Origin: Streptosporangium pseudovulgare
GTDB lineage: Bacteria; Actinomycetota; Actinomycetes; Streptosporangiales; Streptosporangiaceae
Length of the DNA: 64,000 bases
NCBI RefSeq assembly: GCF_014648055.1
Contig: NZ_BMQJ01000019.1
Location: 62,001 to 126,000, forward strand
Direction: 5' to 3'
Position numbers and translations under genes: made by a program. The notes beneath the pieces were generated by a model. That model was not told the origin of the DNA. It ran no database searches and saw only the letters and a program-made list of their open reading frames with translations. Below are positions 42,435-50,915 of the stretch, piece by piece. Numbering within the stretch: position 1 is the stretch's first letter; each line of letters begins with the position of its first letter.

Positions 42435-42893
42435 TCAGGGCACCGGGAGGTACGCCGACAGGTCCGCCCTGGCCCCGCTCGCGGAGACCTTCCCGGCGGC
42501 CATCGCCTCGGCCCACGTCACCCGCCCGGTGGCGAGCTCCAGCCAGGTCCGCGCGTCGGTCTCGATCACGTTCGGCGGGGTGCCGCGGGTGTGCCGGGGG
42601 CCTTCCACGCACTGCACGGCGGCGTACGGCGGGACCCGCACCTCGACGGTCCGCCCGGGAGCCGCCGTCGCCAGCCGGTCCAGCAGGTGCCGTACGGCCA
42701 GCCGTGCGATGTCCCGCTCGGGCCGCAGATCGCGGTCGTAGGCCCGCAGCACCACCGGCACGCACGCGGCCAGCAACGCCGCGGGGCTTCCCGGCCCGTC
42801 GTAGGGCGGCTCGTCGAGCGCGGTGAGCTGGGCGTCCAGCGCGGCGCGGACCTTGGCGGGATCGGGCTTGTGAGGCGGCACGCCCTCCATCAT
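42435..42893 (-). CDS. sterol-carrier-family-like protein
   Basis: 152 residues from the ATG at 42893 (42890 also possible). It resembles the small bacterial sterol carrier family proteins, with an N-terminal helical part (PAKVRAALDAQLTAL) and a C-terminal SCP-like part: TVEVRVPPYAAVQCVEGPRH, ETDARTWLELATGRVTWAEAMAAGKVSASG. The last segment is the usual SCP2 ending. Lipid binding is inferred. It lies between the DUF4190 and response-regulator genes. Confidence 0.8.
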   Translation of the reverse strand: MMEGVPPHKPDPAKVRAALDAQLTALDEPPYDGPGSPAALLAACVPVVLRAYDRDLRPERDIARLAVRHLLDRLATAAPGRTVEVRVPPYAAVQCVEGPRHTRGTPPNVIETDARTWLELATGRVTWAEAMAAGKVSASGARADLSAYLPVP

Positions 42894-43000
42894 GCCCGCC
42901 CCGGGGAGCGGCGCGGCCGGTGAGCCGTCGGCCGTCGTCCCGTCCGGAGCCGCGGCGGGCCGCTCTCGCCCGACGCGCGGAAGCGGGGCGGCGCGGCCGG

Positions 43001-43783
43001 TCAGGCGCCGGCGCGGGGGGTCACGAGCCCGTGGTCGTAGGCGGCGATGACGAGGTGGACCCGGTCCCGCGCGCCGAGCTTGGCGAGCAGGTGGGAGATG
43101 TGGGTCTTGACGGTCTTGACGGAGATCGTGAGGTGGTCCGCGATCTCCCCGTTGGAGAGCCCGGCGCCGACGAGCGCGAGTATCTCGACCTCCCTGGCGG
43201 TGAGCCCGCCGACCGGCGCGGGCTCGCGGACGGCCGGCGTCCTCAGGTAGTGCTCGACGAGCCTGGTGAGGATCGAGGGGGCGAAGAGCGCCTCCCCGGA
43301 GTGGGCGCGCCGGATCGCGGCGATGAGCTCGCCGGGCTGGATGTCCTTGAGGAGGAACCCGGACGCCCCGGCGCGGAGGGCCTCGTGGACGTACTCGTCG
43401 AGTTCGAACATGCTGAGCACGAGGACCCGGGTCGCCGCCAGGTGCGGGTCGGCGCATATCCGGCGGGTGGCCTGGATGCCGTCGAGCACGGGCATCCGCA
43501 CGTCCATCAGCACGACGTCGGGGCGGGCGGCCCGGACGGCGGCGAGCGCGCCGGCTCCGTCGCCGGCCTGACCCACGACCGTGAGGCCAGGATCGTGGTC
43601 GATGACCATGGCGAGGCTGCGCCGGAGAAGCGGCTGGTCGTCGACGAGCAGCACCCGGATCGGGCACTCACCGCCGTCCGCGGCGGCCTCCGGAACGGCT
43701 CCCGCGGAGCCGTCCGGGGTCACGACCCCCGCGGTGTCCGGCGTCGTCCCGCCGGGGCGTCCCGTACGGCCGGGCGCGGTCAC
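43001..43783 (-). CDS. response regulator, NarL/FixJ family
   Basis: 260 residues from a GTG with GGGGAGG upstream. The receiver starts only at about residue 42 (IRVLLVDDQPLLRRSL), with phosphoacceptor D94 in VVLMDVRMPVLDG. The LuxR helix-turn-helix is at about 195-250 (GGLTAREVEILALVGAGLSN, SVKTVKTHISHLLAKLG). The first 41 residues are Gly/Pro/Ala-rich and unusual. It follows the cognate kinase gene, separated by a tandem duplication that also copied its ribosome-binding site. The divergent ABC exporter is the likely target. Confidence 0.93.
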   Translation of the reverse strand: MTAPGRTGRPGGTTPDTAGVVTPDGSAGAVPEAAADGGECPIRVLLVDDQPLLRRSLAMVIDHDPGLTVVGQAGDGAGALAAVRAARPDVVLMDVRMPVLDGIQATRRICADPHLAATRVLVLSMFELDEYVHEALRAGASGFLLKDIQPGELIAAIRRAHSGEALFAPSILTRLVEHYLRTPAVREPAPVGGLTAREVEILALVGAGLSNGEIADHLTISVKTVKTHISHLLAKLGARDRVHLVIAAYDHGLVTPRAGA

Positions 43784-43869
43784 GCCGCCTCCCCGTTCAG
43801 GGTCACTCGGTCTCCCCGTCCGGTGTCACGTCGCCTCCCCGTTCAGGGTCATTCGGTCTCTCCATCCGG
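43779..43869 (-). repeat. 46-bp tandem duplication at the kinase/regulator junction
   Basis: Units at 43779-43823 and 43825-43869 differ at only a few positions. Each holds, on the minus strand, the last kinase codons with TGA and a GGGGAGG-GTG start site. The upstream copy is the true kinase end, the downstream copy the true regulator start. In between, GTG at 43829 to TGA at 43803 forms an 8-codon ORF (MTPDGETE) with its own ribosome-binding site. Confidence 0.88.
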
Positions 43870-44832
43870 GATGCGGGCGGTGACGCGGAAGCCGCGCCCG
43901 GCGCGCTCCGCGTCGAGGACGCCGCCGAGCGCGGTCACCCGCTCGTTCAGCCCGAGCAGGCCGTGACCGGCGCCGGGCCTGGCCGTCCAGTGGCCCGCGG
44001 GTCCGTCGTCGTCGACGGTGACGACGACGGCGTCCGCGTCGCGGCGGAGACGGACCCGGACGCCGGTGGGGCCGGCGTGCCGCGCGGCGTTGTCGAGGGC
44101 CTCGCGGATCACCTTGCACACCGCCACCTGGACGCCCGGCGAGACCTCCCCGACCGGCCCGAGGTCGAGCCGGACGCGCAGCCCGGCGAGCCGCGCGGCC
44201 CGTACGATCCCGGGGACCCGGCCGAGGTCCTCCACGGGGTCCAGGGCCTCGGGCCCGTCGGTACGGCGGAGCACGGTGAGCATGCGGCGCAGCTCGGTGG
44301 TGGCGTGCCGGCTCGCCTCCTCGATGTCCGCCAGCGCCTCCCGCGCCTCGCGGACGGCGGCGTCACAGGCGGCGTCACAGGCGGTGTCAGAGGCGGCGTC
44401 ACGGGCGGTGTCAGAGGCGGCGTCACGGGCGGCGTCACAGGCCGTGCCACCGGTGGTGTCACGGACCGCGCCGCGGGCGGCGTCACCGGCGTCGATGACG
44501 TGCCGGGCCGCGGCGGCGCGGACGGTGACGAGGCCGAGGCCGTGGGAGACGATGTCGTGCAGGTCTCGGGCGACGCGCAGCCGTTCGACCAGTACCGCCT
44601 CGGACGCCGCCCACTCCGTGAGCCTGGCCTCGTGGGCGGCGCGCTCGGCGCGGCCCCGGCGGACGGCCCAGACCGCGACGCCGAACGCCGCCACCGTGAT
44701 CATCGGGGGCACGACGACCGCGAGGGGGCCGTTCGCCCCGACGCCGAGAAGAGTCGCGGCCAGTACGGCGAAGGCCGTTCCGGCGAGATATCGCACGCGT
44801 GACCGCCACACCGGCCGTCCCGGGGTGTTCAT
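43849..44832 (-). CDS. sensor histidine kinase, HisKA_3 type
   Basis: 327 residues from the ATG at 44832. Two hydrophobic spans (about 16-32 and 38-57) form a minimal membrane sensor. The H-box is VARDLHDIVSHG with phospho-acceptor H92. The ATPase domain has the N-box EALDNAARHAG, VDDDGPAG and GAGHGLLGLNERV. Residues about 117-160, between the two dimerisation helices, are an expanded tetrapeptide repeat (DAAR/DAAS/DTAC type), absent from usual members. Partner of the adjacent regulator. Confidence 0.93.
   Translation of the reverse strand: MNTPGRPVWRSRVRYLAGTAFAVLAATLLGVGANGPLAVVVPPMITVAAFGVAVWAVRRGRAERAAHEARLTEWAASEAVLVERLRVARDLHDIVSHGLGLVTVRAAAARHVIDAGDAARGAVRDTTGGTACDAARDAASDTARDAASDTACDAACDAAVREAREALADIEEASRHATTELRRMLTVLRRTDGPEALDPVEDLGRVPGIVRAARLAGLRVRLDLGPVGEVSPGVQVAVCKVIREALDNAARHAGPTGVRVRLRRDADAVVVTVDDDGPAGHWTARPGAGHGLLGLNERVTALGGVLDAERAGRGFRVTARIPDGETE
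44353..44484 (-). repeat. 12/24-bp minisatellite inside the kinase gene
   Basis: About eleven imperfect 12-bp units (type GTCACAGGCGGC on the plus strand) keep the frame and encode four-residue repeats with Asp at every fourth position. They insert roughly 40 residues into the dimerisation-domain region. Confidence 0.85.
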
Positions 44833-45088
44833 CGCCCCGATCCTACGGTCCGCCCGCCCCGGCGTCGTCGGACCGGGGGCTGACATCCCGCGGGCCGAGC
44901 CCGCCCCGGCGGACCCGCTCCGGGACCGATGCGCCAACCCCGGTGACGGCCGTTGGCTGGGGTCCTGCTTTACGGATCGTCCCGCCCGCCGCGGTCGCCG
45001 AGGGGCCGCCCGACCGGGCCCCGACACGGCGGAGATCCGCGGAACGGAATCCGGGGGACGGCGGCGATCCGGTGACGACGGGAGACAC

Positions 45089-45817
45089 ATGATCACGATC
45101 GACCAGGTCAGCAAACGGCGGGGGAGCAAGCAGATCCTCACCGAGGTCGGCTTCGAGGCGCGCCCGGGGCGGGTGACCGGGTTCCTCGGCCCGAACGGGG
45201 CCGGGAAGTCCTCCACCCTGCGCATCCTCCTCGGCCTGGACCGCCCCGACGGCGGCGTCGCCCTCGTGGCGGGGCGGCCGTTCGCCCGGTTGCGCCGGCC
45301 CCTGACGACGGTGGGCGCGGTGCTCGACGGCGGCGGCGCGCACCGCTCCCGCACCGGCCGCGGGCACCTGCGCTGGATCGCCGCCTCCAACGGGCTGCCC
45401 CGCGCCCGGGTGGACGAGGTCCTCGACCTCGTCGGCCTCACCGAGGCCGCGGGCCGGCGCGTGGGCGGCTACTCGCTCGGGATGGGCAGACGCCTCGCCC
45501 TCGCGGCGGCCCTGCTGGGCGACCCGCCGGTGCTGGTGCTCGACGAGCCGGTCAACGGGCTCGACCCCGAGGGCATCCGCCGGCTCCGCGTGCTCCTCCG
45601 GGACCGCGCCGCGGCCGGCGGGACCGTGCTGCTGTCCAGCCACCTCATCGGCGAACTGGCCGAGACCGTCGACGACGTCGTGGTCATCGACCGCGGGCGT
45701 GTCGTGGCACTGGGCACCCTCGCCGAGGTCACCGGCGCCCACCGCGGCCTTGAGGACGCGTTCTTCGCCCTCACCTCGGGCACGGGCCCCGGCACCGGGC
45801 ACGGGGGCCGGCCGTGA
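45089..45817 (+). CDS. ABC transporter ATP-binding protein (exporter type)
   Basis: 242 residues from an ATG with GGGAG upstream; the frame is open far 5' but only as a shadow. Walker A GPNGAGKSS, a modified signature YSLGMGRRLALA (LSGGQ replaced by SLGMG, common in this subfamily), and Walker B VLVLDEPVNGLDPEG. Typical of ATPases of two-component exporters in bacteriocin or drug resistance loci. Overlaps the first permease gene by 4 bp. Divergent from the kinase/regulator pair. Confidence 0.94.
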   Translation: MITIDQVSKRRGSKQILTEVGFEARPGRVTGFLGPNGAGKSSTLRILLGLDRPDGGVALVAGRPFARLRRPLTTVGAVLDGGGAHRSRTGRGHLRWIAASNGLPRARVDEVLDLVGLTEAAGRRVGGYSLGMGRRLALAAALLGDPPVLVLDEPVNGLDPEGIRRLRVLLRDRAAAGGTVLLSSHLIGELAETVDDVVVIDRGRVVALGTLAEVTGAHRGLEDAFFALTSGTGPGTGHGGRP

Positions 45818-46575
45818 GGGCGCTCCGCGCGGAACTCCTCAAGCTCTCCGGGATCCCGTCGGCGTGGGTGGCGGTCGTGGTCGGCCTGGTCGTGCCCTTC
45901 GCCGTCGCGGCCCTCAACGCCGGCGCCCGGAGCGCCGGCCGGGCCGCGGGCGGCTCCGACCCGACCGGCGTCGACGCCGGGTTCCAGGAACTGGCCTTCG
46001 GGGTCATCGGCGTGGTCGTCCTCGGCGTCGCCGCGGCGAGCAGCGAGTACTTCGCCGAGGGCGGGGACTCGGCGGGCGGCCGGCAGATCACGGCGAGCCT
46101 GACCGCGGTGCCGTCCCGCGTCCGGTTCCTCGCCGCGAAGGCCGGCGCGCTGGTCCTGGCCGCAGCCGCCCTCGCCGTCCTCTCCACGGCGGCCACGCTC
46201 ACCGTCAGCCGGGTCGTGCCCGGGGAGTTCGCGGCGCCGCTCACCTCCGCCGACGCGCCGCGTGTCCTCGGAGTGGTCGCCTACTGGGTGCTGACCGCGC
46301 TGCTCGCCCACGGGCTCACCCTCCTCACCCGCGGCGGCGTGGTGCCGCTCGTCGTGCTCATCCTGAACACCTCCGTCGTCAGCGTCACCTACCTGCTGAC
46401 CCGGGTCACGCCCCTGGCTAACTACCTGCCCGACCTGGCCGGGGCGCGGATGTTCGTCCGGACGTTCCGGTCCTCCGTGGAGATCCCGCCCCTCGCCGGG
46501 GGCGTCGTCATGGCCGCCTGGACGCTCGCGCTGTTCGGCGTCGCCGCCGCCGTCTTCCTCCGGAGGGACGCGTGA
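45814..46575 (+). CDS. ABC-2 type exporter permease
   Basis: 253 residues from a GTG overlapping the ATPase stop. About six spans; the start RALRAELLKLSGIPSAWVAVVVG and the segment EGGDSAGGRQITASLTAVPSR are typical of ABC-2 permeases of this class. Paired with the next gene by a 4-bp overlap; the two are similar in layout and probably form a heterodimer. Confidence 0.9.
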   Translation: MRALRAELLKLSGIPSAWVAVVVGLVVPFAVAALNAGARSAGRAAGGSDPTGVDAGFQELAFGVIGVVVLGVAAASSEYFAEGGDSAGGRQITASLTAVPSRVRFLAAKAGALVLAAAALAVLSTAATLTVSRVVPGEFAAPLTSADAPRVLGVVAYWVLTALLAHGLTLLTRGGVVPLVVLILNTSVVSVTYLLTRVTPLANYLPDLAGARMFVRTFRSSVEIPPLAGGVVMAAWTLALFGVAAAVFLRRDA

Positions 46576-47402
46576 CCGCCGCCGCCCGCCTCCCGAGGCC
46601 CGGCGCGTCCGGCGCGTCCGGCTTCTCCAGTCATTCCGGTACGTCCGGACCACGCGTCGTGGCCGGCACGTTCCGCGCGGAGGTCCTGAAGCTCCTCACC
46701 CTCCCGGCGCTGTACCTGACGGCCGCGATCACCTGGGCGGTCGCCCCGCTCCTGGCGGTCGCGTCCGTCTCGGCCGCCGCCGGGGAGGGGAACGGACCCG
46801 GCCCGGGGACGGACCCGGGTCTGGCGCCGGTCGGGTACGCGCAGGCCGGGTTCGTCGTCCTCGGCGTCCTCGCCGCCGCCTCCGAGTACCGGGGAGGGCA
46901 GATCAGGACGACGCTGACGTGCGTGCCACGCCGGGTCGAGGTGCAGCTCGCGAAGGCGGCGGCGCTCGCCGTGACGGCCCTTCCCGTCGCCGTGGCGACC
47001 GCCGGGTCCGGCGTCCTCGCCGCCCGCGCGGCGCTCGCCGCGCACGCTCCGCCGTACGGCGCCGCCGGGCCGGTGGACGCGCCGGGGGAGGTCCGGGCCG
47101 TGGCGGGGGCGGCCGCGTACCTCGTCCTCACCGCGCTGCTCTCCTCCGCCGTCGCGACGTTGACGCGCGGGACGATTCCGGCCGTCACGGTGCTCCTCGG
47201 CCACCACTTCGTCGTCGGCCCCTACCTGGCCGGCAGGACCGCGCTCACCGCGTACCTGCCCGGCACCGCGGGTCTGTGGCCCGGCGGCGGTACGGGCGCC
47301 GGCGAGGTGCTCGGCGCAGGGGGGAGGTGGGCCGTCGTCACCGGCTGGACCGTCGCCGCGCTCGGCGTCGCGATCGTCTCGTTCCGGCGCCGGGACGCGT
47401 AG
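46572..47402 (+). CDS. ABC-2 type exporter permease, second subunit
   Basis: 276 residues, overlapping the previous gene by 4 bp. Same layout: TFRAEVLKLLTLPALYLTAAI at the start, ASEYRGGQIRTTLTCVPRR in the first loop, about six spans. Together with the ATPase it completes an exporter of unknown cargo, probably induced by the divergent two-component system. Confidence 0.9.
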   Translation: MTAAARLPRPGASGASGFSSHSGTSGPRVVAGTFRAEVLKLLTLPALYLTAAITWAVAPLLAVASVSAAAGEGNGPGPGTDPGLAPVGYAQAGFVVLGVLAAASEYRGGQIRTTLTCVPRRVEVQLAKAAALAVTALPVAVATAGSGVLAARAALAAHAPPYGAAGPVDAPGEVRAVAGAAAYLVLTALLSSAVATLTRGTIPAVTVLLGHHFVVGPYLAGRTALTAYLPGTAGLWPGGGTGAGEVLGAGGRWAVVTGWTVAALGVAIVSFRRRDA

Positions 47403-47583
47403 GGTCCGTCCGCGCCGCCGTACGGGCGCGCGGCCGCGTCCCGTCCGCGCGGTGCGGCCCGCCCGGTCGACGGCTCCCGGGTTCACCGCTTCGGGGAACG
47501 CCGCGCGAGCCGGCCCGCCCGGGTACCGGGGCGTACGGCGGTCCCGGCGGTGTACGGCGTTCCGGTGGGGGCGCTCGGCGGCC

Positions 47584-48354
47584 TCAGAAGAACTGCCAGA
47601 TGCTGAACCTGCGGACGACGAGGGGGACCGAGGCCCGGCCGACCACCCGGATGTGCCTGATGCGGGTCCTGAGGTTCATCGTGACCTTCACGCATTTCAG
47701 GCAGACCTCGTGGAAACCCGGCAGAGCGTAGTAGGAGATCGAGGTGGCGCGGTGTCCCAGGCCCCGTTTGGACAGGCTCAGCCCGACCTCCCGGTAGATC
47801 CGCCGCGATCCCTTCAGGGTGAAGGCGGTCGAGCCGATGAGCGCGTGGTTCGCCGTCTTGGGGCAGTGCGCGAATACCCGGACGTGGCTGGCCTGGCGGG
47901 GGTCGAAGGGCAGGACCCGGAGCGACGGGACCTTCTTCAGCAGCCGGGGGATGTGGTTGCGCCCCCCGGTGAACGGCGTGAACACCGTCTGGTCGGTCCG
48001 GGACCTGACGTAGGCCGTGCTCGTGGCACTGGCACTGGCGCTCGCGGTGGCGGTGGCCGTGGCGCTCGCGCTGGGGCCGGCGCTCGGACTCGCACTGGGG
48101 CTGGGGCCGGCGCTCGGACTCACGCTGGCACTGGGGCTGAGGCTGGCGCTCGCGCTGGGGCTGGGACTGGGGCTCGTGCTGGGACCGGGGGCGGGGCCGG
48201 CGCCTGCATTCGGGCTCGCGCCGGGATCGGGGGCGGGAACGGCCGCGGTGCCGGGCACGGGGGCGCCCGCGACCGGAGTGGCGCCGGGCCAGGCCACGAC
48301 GGCCGGACCCGCCAGGAAGGCCGCGGCCACCCCGGCGCCGATGACGAGACGCAT
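47584..48354 (-). CDS. secreted Ser/Pro/Ala-rich protein, unknown function
   Basis: 256 residues from the ATG at 48354 (AGGAGG upstream). A signal peptide (MRLVIGAGVAAAFLAGPAVV) is followed by about 90 residues of Ser/Pro/Ala low complexity (PSPSPSASASLSPS type), encoded by a repetitive GC-rich tract. The globular end of about 140 residues has three cysteines (AHCPKT, then CLKCVKV) and is strongly basic. No family recognised. Exported and perhaps wall-associated through the linker. Confidence 0.75.
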   Translation of the reverse strand: MRLVIGAGVAAAFLAGPAVVAWPGATPVAGAPVPGTAAVPAPDPGASPNAGAGPAPGPSTSPSPSPSASASLSPSASVSPSAGPSPSASPSAGPSASATATATASASASATSTAYVRSRTDQTVFTPFTGGRNHIPRLLKKVPSLRVLPFDPRQASHVRVFAHCPKTANHALIGSTAFTLKGSRRIYREVGLSLSKRGLGHRATSISYYALPGFHEVCLKCVKVTMNLRTRIRHIRVVGRASVPLVVRRFSIWQFF

Positions 48355-48604
48355 GCGATCCTCCTGCCCGGACGGGTGCCCGCGCCGGCCGAGTGCTTCC
48401 GCCGGGCGCGGCACGGGTGACGGTGGAGGGGCGCTCGTCCGAAGCCCACTCCGCGGGTCTCCACCGTGGCGGGGGCCCACGGCCCGGGCCCGGGGCGATC
48501 CGGGCGAGGATTCCCGGATCGCCGTCCTGACCAGGCTGTTCGTCTTAATTATGTGTGCAGTGTCGCGAAAAAAGGGGAGCCACGCTGGTCCGGCGTACCG
48601 CGCC

Positions 48605-50173
48605 CTACGCGATCGGCGCCGTGGCGGCCGCCGCCCCGGCGGGCTCGGCCCCGGCCACCGTCCAGGCTTCGGCCCGGGTCCCGGCGGGTTCGGCGGTTCC
48701 GGCCGCTCGCGGTCTCGCGGGGCTCCCCGTGACACCGGCCGGCTCGGACGCGGTCGCGGCGCCGGCGGGTTCGGCCCCGGGGCCGGCGGTCCGGGCCGTC
48801 CGCAGCGCGAACAGGCTGATCGGCACGCCGGCCAGCACGATCGCCGCCGACACCACCAGCGCGTACCGGTAGGCGTCCAGGAAGGCCGCCGCCGGCGCGG
48901 TGCCGTCCGTCAGGAGGGATGCCTGCCGGGTGCTGAGGATCGCACCGAGGACGGTGACGCCGAGCAGCCCGAACACCTGTCGTGAGACGTTCAGCGCCCC
49001 CGAGGCGACCCCGGCGCGGCCGGCGGGCAGCGCGGTCAGGATGGCGGTGGTCAGCGGCACCAGCAATCCGCCGCCGAGCCCGTAGAGCAGGAACCACGGC
49101 AGCAGGTCGGCGAACGAGCCGCCCTCTCCGACGAAGGAGATCCCGAAGATCGCGACGGCCATCAGCAGCATCCCGGCGGCCACGGTGCGGGCGGTCCCGA
49201 GCCGGGCGGTGACCCGGGGCGCGACCGCCGCGACCACGGACATGACCAGTGCCATCGGCACGAACGACGCCCCGGCCTCGGTGGGCGAGAAGCCCAGCGC
49301 GTTCTGCAGGTAGAGAGCGGTGAAGAAGTAGATCCCGAACACCGCGAACGACCACAGCCCCGTCACCAGGGTTCCGCCGCTGAACACCCGCGACCGGAAC
49401 AGCGACAGGTCGATCATCGGCTCGGACGTGCGGAGCTCGACCGCGACGAAGACCAGTGCCGAGACCAGCGCGAGGCCGAACGCGCCGAGGATCTCCGGTG
49501 AGGTCCAGCCGGCCTTCCCGCCCTCGATGAGGGCGTACGTCAGGGAGACCATCGTCAGGCTCGACGTGACGATGCCGGGCAGATCGAGGCGGCGCCGTAC
49601 CGGGTCGCGGGGGGCGGCCGCGATGGCCCACAGGCCGAGCCCGAACGCCACGATCCCGATCGGGACGTTGATCAGGAAGATCCAGCCCCAGTGCCACCGC
49701 TCGCTGATCACCCCACCGGTCAGCGGCCCCAGCGCCATGGCCAGCGCGCCGATCGCGCTCCACAGGCCGACCGCGGTCGCGCGCTCCCTGGGATCGGGGA
49801 AGACCGTGGTCAGCAGCGCGAGGGCGGTGGGCGCCAGGAGGGCGGCGCCGACGCCCTGGAACACCCGGGTGGCGGTCAGCACGCCGCCGTCCGCGGCCAG
49901 GCCGGCGGCGAGGGAGGACAGGGTGAAGGCGGCGAGGCCGGCCAGGAAGATCCGCCGCCTTCCGAACAGGTCGGCCAGCCGCCCGCCGGCCAGCATCAGC
50001 CCGGCCGAGACGAGGACGTACACGCTCACGACCCATTCCAGGCCCGAGACGTCCAGCGAGAGGTCCCGCTGGATCGTCGGCAACGCGACGTTGACCACGT
50101 TGTTGTCGAGATAGGTCATGAAAGTGGCGAGGGAGATCGCTCCCAGTGCCCACCACCTGCGGTCTTGCGGCAT
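48605..50173 (-). CDS. MFS drug exporter, DHA2 (14-span) family
   Basis: 522 residues from the ATG at 50173 (AGGAG 6 nt upstream). Motifs: LATFMTYLDNNVVNVALPTIQ in span 1, GGRLADLFGRRRIFLAG between spans 2 and 3, and the antiporter motif C region GPLTGGVI. The C-terminal 60 residues are Ala/Glu/Pro-rich. A proton-driven exporter of toxic organic compounds by family. Divergent from a TetR gene with a palindrome in between, so it is probably repressed by it. Confidence 0.93.
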   Translation of the reverse strand: MPQDRRWWALGAISLATFMTYLDNNVVNVALPTIQRDLSLDVSGLEWVVSVYVLVSAGLMLAGGRLADLFGRRRIFLAGLAAFTLSSLAAGLAADGGVLTATRVFQGVGAALLAPTALALLTTVFPDPRERATAVGLWSAIGALAMALGPLTGGVISERWHWGWIFLINVPIGIVAFGLGLWAIAAAPRDPVRRRLDLPGIVTSSLTMVSLTYALIEGGKAGWTSPEILGAFGLALVSALVFVAVELRTSEPMIDLSLFRSRVFSGGTLVTGLWSFAVFGIYFFTALYLQNALGFSPTEAGASFVPMALVMSVVAAVAPRVTARLGTARTVAAGMLLMAVAIFGISFVGEGGSFADLLPWFLLYGLGGGLLVPLTTAILTALPAGRAGVASGALNVSRQVFGLLGVTVLGAILSTRQASLLTDGTAPAAAFLDAYRYALVVSAAIVLAGVPISLFALRTARTAGPGAEPAGAATASEPAGVTGSPARPRAAGTAEPAGTRAEAWTVAGAEPAGAAAATAPIA

Positions 50174-50188
50174 AACAGCTCCTCTACA

Positions 50189-50215
50189 CTGTACTTGTAC
50201 GTCGTACATGTACAG
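50189..50215. promoter_or_regulatory. 27-bp palindrome, TetR operator
   Basis: The 27 bp are symmetric except for one arm mismatch and the central base. It starts CTGTACTTGTAC and ends GTACATGTACAG. It lies 16 bp upstream of the exporter ATG and overlaps a TACAGT -10-like box for that gene, a typical site of TetR repression. Confidence 0.8.
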
Positions 50216-50255
50216 CGCATAGTGGAACCTGTACCGCGTATAGTTGTCAAGCGTG

Positions 50256-50915
50256 ATGGGAAAACTGACGCGCGAGGCGGTCGTCGAGCGGGCGCTGGAG
50301 ATCGGTGACGCCGAAGGGCTTCAGGCGGTCACCATCCGGCGGCTCGCCCAGGAGCTGGGCGTCACGCCGATGGCGCTGTACTGGCACTTCAAGAACAAGG
50401 AGCAGCTGGTCGTCGGGATGGCCGACCATCTGATCGAGGACTTCGAGATCACCCCCGACGGCTCACGCCCGTGGCAGGAGCAGCTCCGCGAACTCGTCGG
50501 CCGGCTGGTGCGGATGCTGCGGCGTCACCCCTGCGCGGAGGCCGTGCTGGAGGAGGTCGACAAGATGGAGGTGCCGGCCTTCCTGCGGGTGTGGGACACC
50601 GCCCTCGGCCTGGCCCTGCGCGCCAGGTTCGGCGCCCGGGAGAGCTGCCTGATCACCCGGTACATCCTCCAGGGGGCCATCGCCCTGGCCGGAGGCTCGG
50701 TGGAGCACCGCAGGTGCGTGCCGGATGAGGAGCGAGCGGAGCACGTCCGCCTCAAGCGCGTCCGCTTCCAGTCGCTCCCGCCGGACACCTACCCGAACAT
50801 CGTGCGGATGGCCGTACCCCTCACCGAGAGGGGCGACGCCGAGCTCTACGACACGTTCGGCGTGGACCTGCTGCTGGCCGGCATCGAATCCATGGCGGCC
50901 CGGCTCGACGGCTGA
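50256..50915 (+). CDS. TetR-family transcriptional regulator
   Basis: 219 residues from the ATG at 50256; a GTG at 50253 is equally possible. TATAGT at 50239-50244 makes a leaderless transcript likely. DNA-binding domain: LTREAVVERALEIGDAEGLQ, TIRRLAQELGVTPMALYWHF, KNKEQLVVGMADHLI. The ligand domain is of the tetracycline-repressor type. It probably represses both itself and the divergent MFS gene. Its 3' end overlaps the convergent second MFS gene by 70 bp. Confidence 0.93.
   Translation: MGKLTREAVVERALEIGDAEGLQAVTIRRLAQELGVTPMALYWHFKNKEQLVVGMADHLIEDFEITPDGSRPWQEQLRELVGRLVRMLRRHPCAEAVLEEVDKMEVPAFLRVWDTALGLALRARFGARESCLITRYILQGAIALAGGSVEHRRCVPDEERAEHVRLKRVRFQSLPPDTYPNIVRMAVPLTERGDAELYDTFGVDLLLAGIESMAARLDG

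Noticed and set aside
48017-48340. Leu/Ala/Gly-rich plus-strand ORF as a membrane protein
   Set aside because: It is the antisense of the Ser/Pro/Ala low-complexity tract of the secreted protein.
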